DNA of 13,363 nucleotides from Coemansia sp. RSA 1804 (taxonomy: Eukaryota > Kickxellomycota > Kickxellomycetes > Kickxellales > Kickxellaceae): positions 1 to 13,363 of the forward strand of contig JANBTH010000636.1 of NCBI GenBank assembly GCA_027578815.1, read 5' to 3'. Below, piece by piece: positions 1 to 6,146 of the stretch; the first letter of the stretch is position 1, and the number at the start of each line of letters is the position of its first letter. The notes under the pieces were generated by a model, which worked only from the letters and a program-made list of their open reading frames with translations, was not told where the DNA came from and made no database searches. The position numbers were made by a program, and so were the translations under genes.

Positions 1-147
1 CCCCGCTTGCAGCTGAACCGTACATTGCTCTGCTACGGCTGCGATAAAATGAATCTGTGTCCCGTTGTTTATGTCAGGGATGGCAAGAGAGCAGACGGCA
101 GACCGAGGATTCCTCGCAAGAGAGCAAGCCGAGAGAATGGGAGGTGA
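1..147 (+). CDS. possible 3' end of a truncated gene, unknown product
   Basis: Reading from base 1, frame 1 stays open for 48 codons and ends at TGA 145-147. The residues include a short cysteine group (C-Y-G-C, then C six residues after the second) and a very basic tail rich in Arg and Lys. G+C content is high over these bases and drops sharply just after the stop into A-rich DNA, which is what the end of a coding region looks like elsewhere in this window. Against this, the stretch is short, another frame ends at 45-47 with a similarly protein-like reading, and I see no AATAAA nearby. I do not recognise the product. Treat as a low-confidence partial gene. Confidence 0.3.
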   Translation, partial: PRLQLNRTLLCYGCDKMNLCPVVYVRDGKRADGRPRIPRKRASRENGR

Positions 148-967
148 TAGAGAATTAGAAAAAAAAAAAGTATAAAAAGAAGAAAGTAGTGTAAAAATGT
201 ATACAAGAGGGAACAATAGTGGAGAGCCATGTAAATTATTTTTTTGATGGGAAAAAATTTAAAAAAAAAAAAAAAAAAAGTAATCGATTGTGGACATCCC
301 AGAGCCCTTTTGCTGTCTTGTTGCGACTGACTGATGGTGTGCTGCAGCAAGCAAATGTTCTATTTTTTTCCTCTATCTGCTTTTCTTTTTTCCATCTTTC
401 TCCCTTTTTCCCTAGCCATAATGACAAACAAGGGATGGCGAGACAGAGCAAAACAAGACCTTTGATCTTTGGGCTAGTAAAAGTGTCTAAACCTTGATAG
501 ATAAATGGCCAAGCAATGTCATTTAATTTTTTTCCATGGTCCACCTCCCTCATCCAACCCATCTGGACCGCGTGCTCAAAACAACCTACAAATAGACTTG
601 TTGAGCATGAACTCTGTTTTTTTTCCACTTTCAAAGTAAGCAAAAGCATGCATTGAGGGGGATGATCTGCACGCTGGACCACAGTCTGAGTCTATGCTAA
701 AGAAAGAAAGGAGCTAGAATGTTTGTAGTAGATACCAAGTCTATCTTGATCCCGACCACTGGATGCAGGAGCCAAACGGCTGCAAAAAGGAATCAGGAGA
801 GAGAGAGAGGAGATTCCCACCATCATTATATTCTTAACTTGCAAGTAGTATCACAAAACAATTTTAAATTTCTAAAAATTTATTTCAGAGAAGCACTACA
901 TGCTTAAAAAAGCAAAACTTAACGGGTGAAAATGGCTTACAAATAGCCTTAATCAGGGCTTGATTAC
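148..967. other. intergenic spacer with homopolymer and GA tracts
   Basis: No convincing gene. The stretch holds an A run at 161-170, a run of 19 A at 261-279, a long pyrimidine-rich tract at about 359-416 and a GA microsatellite at about 797-812. Open frames here are driven by these tracts (runs of Phe or Lys) or begin at non-ATG codons, so I treat them as chance. The last part presumably holds the upstream region of the tRNA gene. Confidence 0.6.
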
Positions 968-1040
968 GCCGGGCTAGCTCAATCGGTAGAGCGTGAGACT
1001 CTTAATCTCAAGGTTGCGGGTTCGACCCCCGCGTTCGGCT
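968..1040 (+). tRNA. tRNA-Lys (anticodon CUU), intronless
   Basis: A full cloverleaf of 73 nt can be drawn. The 7-bp acceptor stem pairs 968-974 with 1033-1039, with G-T pairs at two positions, and the discriminator is T1040. The D arm is GCTC/GAGC, the anticodon arm is TGAGA/TCTCA (994-998 with 1006-1010), and the T arm is GCGGG/CCCGC. The seven-base loop 999-1005 places CTT at 1001-1003, which reads the Lys codon AAG. The internal Pol III promoter is clear: an A box reading TAGCTCAATCGG and a B box reading GGTTCGACCCC. There is no intron and no encoded CCA, as expected for a eukaryotic nuclear gene. It sits about 120 bp upstream of the TATA box of the next gene. Confidence 0.97.
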
Positions 1041-1045
1041 CTCTC

Positions 1046-1051
1046 TTTTTT
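1046..1051 (+). terminator. Pol III T-run terminator of tRNA-Lys
   Basis: Six consecutive T residues begin five bases after the tRNA 3' end. This is the standard RNA polymerase III termination signal. Confidence 0.85.
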
Positions 1052-1162
1052 CCACTTTACGCAAAAGATGGAGTGGTTGAGTGGTTTTTGTCCGTGCTTT
1101 CAGGGATTATTAATGCAACGGCAGCTTGTGCTCTTTCTTTTTCTCACCCTAATCCTTTTTGG

Positions 1163-1172
1163 TATATATAAA
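1163..1172 (+). promoter_or_regulatory. TATA box of the glutathione transferase gene
   Basis: TATATATAAA lies 139 bp upstream of the preferred ATG at 1311 and is followed by a pyrimidine-rich stretch typical of fungal start regions. It sits directly in front of an in-frame upstream ATG at 1173. Transcripts driven by this box should start downstream of that ATG, which favours translation from 1311. Confidence 0.55.
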
Positions 1173-1310
1173 ATGAGTCAAAGATTATTATTGTCCTTTT
1201 TCTTTTCATCTCCTTCCTCCAAGTATCGCCGCTGCCTCTCTTCTATCCCTATCTTTAGCTCCTGTCACTACTACAAGTCTCCTTCTTTTAAGCGCATCTG
1301 CACCTCAACA

Positions 1311-2273
1311 ATGTCCAATATAACAAAGTGGGATTCCAAGGACGGCGAGTTCCGTCGTCAAGTGTCCAGCTTCCGCAGCTTTGTCGAGGCAGATCCAAGC
1401 GCAGAGTTTCCAGCCGAGGCTGGTCGCTACCATCTCTACGTCAGCCTTGCGTGTCCCTGGGCACATCGCACTCTCATTGTGCGAAAGTTAAAGGGACTTG
1501 AGGGCGTGATAGGCGTTTCTGTCGTCCACTACCTGCTTGGCCCGAACGGCTGGAAGTTTGCCTCTCCAGAGGACGTCCCAGGTGCCACTCTAGACACCGT
1601 TAATGGTGCAGAGTACATACGCGACATATATCTCAAGGCAGAGCCCAAGTATTCCGCACGCTACACCGTCCCTGTTCTGTGGGACAAGAAGAAGAACACA
1701 ATTGTTAGCAACGAAAGCTCAGAAATCATCCGCATGTTCAACACCGCCTTTGACGGCATTGTTGACCCAGAGTACCGTGGCATTACTTTCTATCCAGAGG
1801 ATTTGCGCAAAGACATCGATGAGATCAACGAGTGGATCTACGATACCATCAACAACGGTGTGTACAAGACGGGCTTTGCCACCGCCCAGGAGGCATACGA
1901 GAAGCACTGCGTTCCGCTGTTTGAGTCTCTCGAGCGCGTTGAGAAAATCCTGTCTGGAAATGAGTTTCTATTGGGTTCGCGTATGACAGAGGCGGACATT
2001 AGACTGTTTACAACTATTGTTCGCTTTGATCCAGTGTACCACGGCCACTTTAAATGCAATCTCAAACAGATAGCCACAGGATATCCCAACATTCTGCGCT
2101 GGACCCGCGAGTTTTATCAGCTGCCAGGGATCAAGGACACCGTCAATATGGAGCACATAAAGAAACACTACTATATGAGCCATACCCAGATCAATCCTAC
2201 CAAAGTCGTTCCACTTAGCAACGGGCCTGATCTTGAAAGCCCGTCAATCAAGCCAGCATCCCGCCCCTATTAA
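1311..2273 (+). CDS. ECM4: Xi-class glutathione transferase / glutathionyl-hydroquinone reductase (ECM4/GTO type)
   Basis: A 320-residue protein of the family that uses glutathione to reduce glutathionyl-hydroquinones and related conjugates. The thioredoxin-fold half carries the Xi-class signature A-C-P-W-A-H-R-T with catalytic Cys48. The glutathione-binding S-N-E-S-S-E segment is near residues 133-138. The helical C-terminal half follows, including the family's E-I-N-E-W-I-Y and Y-K-x-G-F-A patterns. The family opening W-D-S-K-D-G-E-F follows the chosen Met within a few residues, so ATG 1311 gives a typical full-length cytosolic protein. The frame is open upstream as far as the tRNA gene, with ATGs at 1173, 1113 and 1068; the 1173 start would add a presequence-like extension (see findings). 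Single exon. The gene converges with the membrane-protein gene on the other strand, with only 68 bp between stop codons. Family assignment is strong; the exact substrate and the start are inferred. Confidence 0.93.
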   Translation: MSNITKWDSKDGEFRRQVSSFRSFVEADPSAEFPAEAGRYHLYVSLACPWAHRTLIVRKLKGLEGVIGVSVVHYLLGPNGWKFASPEDVPGATLDTVNGAEYIRDIYLKAEPKYSARYTVPVLWDKKKNTIVSNESSEIIRMFNTAFDGIVDPEYRGITFYPEDLRKDIDEINEWIYDTINNGVYKTGFATAQEAYEKHCVPLFESLERVEKILSGNEFLLGSRMTEADIRLFTTIVRFDPVYHGHFKCNLKQIATGYPNILRWTREFYQLPGIKDTVNMEHIKKHYYMSHTQINPTKVVPLSNGPDLESPSIKPASRPY

Positions 2274-2296
2274 CAATATATCCTGAGCGTTATCTT

Positions 2297-2306
2297 TTTA
2301 TTTATT
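2297..2306 (-). promoter_or_regulatory. tandem AATAAA signals for the membrane-protein gene
   Basis: On the minus strand two overlapping AATAAA hexamers (2306-2301 and 2302-2297) lie about 36-45 nt beyond the stop codon at 2342. Their position supports the minus-strand reading frame being a real gene. Confidence 0.5.
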
Positions 2307-2325
2307 TATATGAGGCAATGTTGGA

Positions 2326-2331
2326 AATAAA
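2326..2331 (+). promoter_or_regulatory. poly(A) signal AATAAA of the glutathione transferase gene
   Basis: A canonical AATAAA lies 53 nt after the stop codon at 2273, inside the short gap between two convergent genes. Confidence 0.6.
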
Positions 2332-2341
2332 ACCTATTCTT

Positions 2342-3019
2342 CTAATTTCCTTGCAAAAGCGGAGTGTTCAGTTCAGAACAATCTTTAATGTCACAAACAT
2401 CCATACTACATGTCTGGCAACAGGTCTGAATGATTGGTACGATATCGTCTCTGTTTTGGCGGCCGCTGCTCTGGTCTTTGAATGCTAGGCTGCGAATCTT
2501 GTATCCAACAGCTAGGAATATTAAAGCTAGTGCCAGGGACAACGTCAAGAATACAAGCTCTGCAACCGCATAATCAACCATATTCGCTTTAGCATGCTGA
2601 TACAGTTGCTTTCCAGGCAAGGCATTGTGGCTGGATGCGTCAAAGCCAGATCCATCGTGGATGTAGTGGTTGCAATGTTTCCTTTTGTGGCAACGGCAAT
2701 TCGACATTTTTAATCCCCTATAAATCGCCATAGCTGCTATCTGGTGCTCTGTACTTGGATGCTGCACACTAGCATTCCAATTGTAATAGTAACCTATGCT
2801 TTTGCTATACTCGACAAGGTGCCCAAAGACAGCTGTGTTGTTTTCAAGTCTAAAATGAACTGTATGAACTGGTGGCATGGCGGGAGGATATATTGCTAAA
2901 AGTAGTATATTGTGGTATCGTATTCGTAGAAAAAATGATGTTTTCAAGATGAAAGAAAAGAAGCACTGGCTATGCCAATGTACTTTTATTAGCCAACACC
3001 TTTCATTTCTCCACAACAT
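2342..3019 (-). CDS. uncharacterised single-pass membrane protein
   Basis: An open frame of 225 codons from an ATG at 3019; I do not recognise the product. A second ATG at 2878 would give 178 residues and has the better context (CCCGCC before ATG, G at -3). Visible features, numbered from 3019: a moderately hydrophobic stretch at about 19-45 that could be a signal or anchor, two N-glycosylation sequons (N-N-T near 61, N-A-S near 82), a C-R-C-H-K-R-K-H-C patch at 108-116, one strong membrane segment at about 148-172, then a roughly 50-residue tail with clustered cysteines (C-C-x2-C-x4-C-x4-C, 200-214) and an acidic/dileucine-like end. The sequons before the membrane segment suggest the N-terminal part faces the lumen or outside. 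The tandem poly(A) signals just downstream favour a real gene. The 5' end may involve an unseen exon. Confidence 0.45.
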   Translation of the reverse strand: MLWRNERCWLIKVHWHSQCFFSFILKTSFFLRIRYHNILLLAIYPPAMPPVHTVHFRLENNTAVFGHLVEYSKSIGYYYNWNASVQHPSTEHQIAAMAIYRGLKMSNCRCHKRKHCNHYIHDGSGFDASSHNALPGKQLYQHAKANMVDYAVAELVFLTLSLALALIFLAVGYKIRSLAFKDQSSGRQNRDDIVPIIQTCCQTCSMDVCDIKDCSELNTPLLQGN

Positions 3020-4056
3020 GTGGATGAATATGTGTTACAATTTGTATTCTCCAGTGTCGCAGCCAGCATTCCGGTATGTTCTGGTCTTGTCTTGCAGCAG
3101 CCACTAATCACTTCTGCCCCCACATTCCAACCATAGCCCGGCGTTTTAGCCGAGAAATTTAAATAAGTATACTGCTACTTTCAAACAGACTAGTGTAAAT
3201 TTGCCGCATATTCGGTGCTTCTGCCATATCCCCCTGTTATACAGCCAAGGTCAGGCCAGGCTTTTCAACGACCTCAAGGGCATACACGATAGGATCACTC
3301 ATCGCAATGAAAAATGAACGCCTTATTTAGCCCAAATGCTAGCTCTTTTTACAAAATACACCATAGCCATAATAGCTTCGGGCATTTCCAGCCATTCTGC
3401 GATGCCAAATGAGATAAATGAATTGCGCAGTCGGAAATCCCTTATCTATCCATGTGGGCAATGCAGACGAAGAAAAAGAGATGACTAATACATGGTTCTC
3501 ATAAGCAGCAGCAGCCATTATCGATTGAGTGAGTTTACGCGCTGAGCAACAACCTTGGCTTAATCAGATAAAAGAGGCCAGACTGGAAAAAGGTATTCTG
3601 CTTTTCTCCTTTATTCAACTAGAATTTCTTCTCCTGCCCCTTATCCTCTTATCCTGGCCGTAGCAAAGAAAACGCAAAACCCCCTCCAGTATACCCCTCT
3701 CCTACCTTACGCGCGAGGCATTAATTGGTTTTTACTGCAGAACTCTTTTTTGCGTTATCTACACTTTTCCTTTGTCAGTTTTTTTTCTTCGTACTCTTTC
3801 TTTTGACCTTGCAAGGCTCGTGCTATACCAGTATTTTCTCCGTATCGGGATCTGTTCTTGTACGTATGGCTGACTCTGCTCAGTTGATCTAGATAGTCAG
3901 CTAAAGCTATCCTTGTTTGATCCGATACTTTGGCTTCAGTGCAAAAATATTATGTAAACACCCAGCACGAGAATGCATGGCAGTTATGACACTAAACAAT
4001 CTCTATCATACAAAAGGCTATGTTTCTGCGAAAAGTATAGAAAACCGTACATCAGT
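3020..4056. other. intergenic spacer, presumed promoter region of the mitochondrial IDH transcript
   Basis: No convincing coding region. The right part has the pyrimidine-rich look of fungal promoter and 5' UTR DNA (about 3730-3810). GATA-type motifs are scattered at 3412-3417, 3442-3447, 3566-3571 and as a tandem pair on the minus strand at 3640-3654. A tiny open frame of eight codons begins at ATG 3866, and further ATGs at 3973 and 3977 precede the presequence ATG at 4057. If the transcript starts upstream of them they would act as upstream ORFs or an N-terminal extension. No clear TATA box was found; TACAAAAG at about 4009-4016 is only a weak candidate. Confidence 0.5.
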
Positions 4057-4168
4057 ATGTTTGCAGTCTTCAGCCGTGTTGCTCGAACACCCGCTTTCTC
4101 CAGCCATGGTCTTCCCAGCGCCATGCGCATCTCCAGCGCAACGGCTGTGGTGGGTTCTGCGCGTCATT
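4057..4168 (+). CDS. IDP1: exon 1 of mitochondrial NADP-isocitrate dehydrogenase (targeting presequence)
   Basis: A 112-nt exon starting at ATG 4057 (A at -3) and ending at a strong donor, GTAAGT, at 4169. It encodes 37 residues with five Arg (7, 10, 24, 36 among them), many Ser and Ala, hydrophobic spacing and no acidic residues: a textbook mitochondrial targeting sequence. It ends in phase 1, and joining to the TAG acceptor at 4742-4743 completes a Tyr codon. The junction reads S-A-R-H-Y-A-S-A, matching the R-x-Y/(A,S) type of processing-peptidase site, directly followed by the family's usual mature start. Mitochondrial isoform: this exon plus 4744-6017, 461 residues. The splice is inferred from sequence and frame, not from transcripts. 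An in-frame ATG at 3973 would add 28 residues before the presequence and is less likely. Confidence 0.75.
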
Positions 4169-4743
4169 GTAAGTACCTAATCAGTATCCAGACATGATCC
4201 GTTGTCTTTTTTTCATTATTTGCAATTCTCTATCTGTTTGCCCAATATGGAAACCCGCCTATTGTGACGATCAGCGGCCGATAAGCATGCAGTCCGTATT
4301 GATTAGATTCCAATGATTGATCCGTGGATTGTTGGACGGACAGCCGCAATGCGCTAATTTTTTTGTAGCTGCTCCTTGTGCTGTGCACCAAAGCCAATGT
4401 CCGCAACCACGGAAACCGGCAATGGGCGGATGTGCTTGCTTCGCGTGAGCCTCGCCTTGCCCATCACATGTGGAAAGCACTCTATCTTTCTCTTTATTTC
4501 CTTCTTCGGATGGTCTGAAACTTTTTGAGCAAGAATGGAAGGATAAGAGGAAGACACAGGCCACTTGCTTATCTACCACATTGTTCTCACGCGTGCAAAA
4601 GCTTCTTGTTCCGACTTGTTCCGATCATCATTTCACTATATAAAAAGACTCGCAAATAATTCTCCCACCACATTGCTCTTCTTTCTTCCTCTTCTGTGCA
4701 CACCAATCCTTTCTTCCAACTTTTTGTTATACCATGAGTGTAG
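4169..4743 (+). other. 575-nt intron of the IDH gene containing an internal promoter
   Basis: Donor GTAAGT at 4169 and acceptor TAG at 4741-4743 are joined in frame. The T- and C-rich run at about 4675-4730 could serve as the polypyrimidine tract, and T-T-C-C-A-A-C with A4719 is a possible branch site 24 nt before the acceptor. The intron is long for an otherwise nearly intronless window, which fits its carrying a second promoter: CCAAT at 4310-4314 and 4394-4398, GATAAG at 4280-4285 and 4542-4547, and TATATAAAAA at 4637-4646. The cytosolic start codon at 4734 lies in its last 10 bases. Confidence 0.7.
4637..4646 (+). promoter_or_regulatory. intronic TATA box for the cytosolic IDH transcript
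   Basis: TATATAAAAA lies about 97 bp before ATG 4734, followed by a C/T-rich stretch suited to transcription starts. The spacing matches the TATA-to-ATG distances of two other genes in this window. Confidence 0.6.
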
Positions 4744-6017
4744 ACGCCAGCGCTTCCGCCCCCACGGCAAAGATTGCTGTGAAGAATCCAGTCGTTGATC
4801 TTGATGGCGATGAGATGACCCGTATCATCTGGCAGCGGATCAAAGATAAGCTGATTCTGCCCTATCTTGATATAGACATAAAGTACTACGATTTGGGTAT
4901 GGAGAACCGCGACAAGACTGACGACAAGGTCACTCTGGACGCTGCAGAGGCCATCAAAAAGTACAAGGTCGGTATCAAATGTGCCACTATCACCCCCGAT
5001 AGCGCTCGTGTCAAAGAGTTCAACCTCAAGCAAAAATGGAAGTCACCCAACGGCACCATCCGCAACGCACTCAACGGCACCGTTTTCCGTGAGCCCATCT
5101 TTATCGACAATGTGCCTCGCTTTATTCCTGCGTGGAAGAAGCCCATCATCATTGCCCGCCATGCGTTTGGCGACCAGTACAAGTCCACAGACTTTGAGGT
5201 TGATGGCCCAGGCAAATACGAGGTTAGCTTTACCCCCGAGGGCGCCAGCGAGGCTTCAATGCGCAAGACTGTCTACGACTTCCAGGGGCCTGGTGTCGGA
5301 TTGGGCATGTTTAACACCCGGGAATCAATCACCGCCTTTGCCCACGCCTGCTTCAAGATGGCCATCGATCGCAAGATGCCACTCTATCTGGGCACAAAGT
5401 CAACAGTTATCTCGACATACGATGCCTACTGGGACAAGATCTTTATCGAGATTTACGACTCCGAGTACAAGAGCGAGTTTGAGAAGCTTGGAATATGGTA
5501 TGAACATCGTCTAGTCGACGACATGGTTGCCCAGCTTGTCAAGATGGAGGGTGGCCTTATTCTAGCGCTTGGCAACATGCTTGGCGACATTATCTCCGAT
5601 CTTGTTGCTCAAGGCTGTGGTTCGCTTGCGCTTATGTCGTCCGTCCTTGTTGCAAAGGGACCTGTCTCTGGAGATTTTGTGTACGAATCTGAAGCGGCAC
5701 ACGGAACCGTCACTCGCCACTTCCGCCAGCACCAGCAGGGAAAGCCCACCTCAACAAACCCAATTGCCTCGATCTACGCCTGGACACGCGGCCTCATCCA
5801 CCGTGCCCAGCTTGATGGCACACCTGAGCTTGAAATATTTGCGCAGAATCTGGAGACTGCTTGTGTCGAGTCAGTCAAGGCAGGCGTTATGACCAAGGAT
5901 CTGGCCATCTCTATTCACGGCAACAAGGCTGGTCCTGATACATATGTCACCACCAACGAATACATTGCTGAGGTTGCTCGCCGCCTGGCCGATCTCCAGG
6001 CTGCTGCGTCCAAGTAG
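4734..6017 (+). CDS. IDP1: NADP-dependent isocitrate dehydrogenase (cytosolic form; main coding exon)
   Basis: A 427-residue homodimeric-type enzyme that oxidatively decarboxylates isocitrate to 2-oxoglutarate and makes NADPH. It aligns with human IDH1 at a constant offset of +10 over most of its length. The substrate and metal residues are present: S104, N106, R110, R119, R142, Y149, K222, D262, D285 and D289. The coenzyme loop H-G-T-V-T-R-H (323-329) keeps the Arg and His that mark NADP rather than NAD use. Length is normal for the cytosolic form. The C-terminus ends A-A-S-K, so there is no peroxisomal SKL-type signal. The segment N-M-L-G-D-I-I-S-D (281-289) departs from the usual N-Y-D-G-D-V-Q-S-D (see findings). 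It shares everything from residue 5 on with the mitochondrial isoform made by splicing from exon 1. Convergent with the MFS gene. Confidence 0.97.
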   Translation: MSVDASASAPTAKIAVKNPVVDLDGDEMTRIIWQRIKDKLILPYLDIDIKYYDLGMENRDKTDDKVTLDAAEAIKKYKVGIKCATITPDSARVKEFNLKQKWKSPNGTIRNALNGTVFREPIFIDNVPRFIPAWKKPIIIARHAFGDQYKSTDFEVDGPGKYEVSFTPEGASEASMRKTVYDFQGPGVGLGMFNTRESITAFAHACFKMAIDRKMPLYLGTKSTVISTYDAYWDKIFIEIYDSEYKSEFEKLGIWYEHRLVDDMVAQLVKMEGGLILALGNMLGDIISDLVAQGCGSLALMSSVLVAKGPVSGDFVYESEAAHGTVTRHFRQHQQGKPTSTNPIASIYAWTRGLIHRAQLDGTPELEIFAQNLETACVESVKAGVMTKDLAISIHGNKAGPDTYVTTNEYIAEVARRLADLQAAASK

Positions 6018-6119
6018 TTTACGCTTTTTCACTTCTTCTTTTCCATATTCCGATCTTTAGTATGTGTTTGAACAAAGACAGCAAAGACTCTTAAAACATG
6101 TATGTGTGCGGATATTGCA

Positions 6120-6125
6120 AATAAA
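6120..6125 (+). promoter_or_regulatory. poly(A) signal AATAAA of the IDH gene
   Basis: AATAAA lies 103 nt past the IDH stop and only 22 nt before the stop codon of the convergent MFS gene, so cleavage would fall at or just inside the MFS coding end. Confidence 0.55.
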
Positions 6126-6146
6126 AATAGCTCGTGTTTTCTTGTA

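Noticed and set aside
261..279. Run of 19 A as a possible retroelement poly(A) tail
   Set aside because: I found no reverse transcriptase, tRNA-like head or target-site duplication around it. Homopolymer runs are common in these spacers.
236..682. 148-codon minus-strand open frame
   Set aside because: It begins at GTG, and much of it is translation of homopolymer and pyrimidine tracts (Phe runs). No domain or promoter supports it.
993..1310. GST frame starting inside the tRNA gene
   Set aside because: The open frame overlaps the tRNA-Lys gene and begins before the TATA box. It is an extension by chance and not the start of the protein.
6000..6050. Cryptic peroxisomal signal by stop-codon readthrough after the S-K end of IDH
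   Set aside because: The codons after TAG do not give an SKL-type ending, and no readthrough context such as CTA follows the stop.
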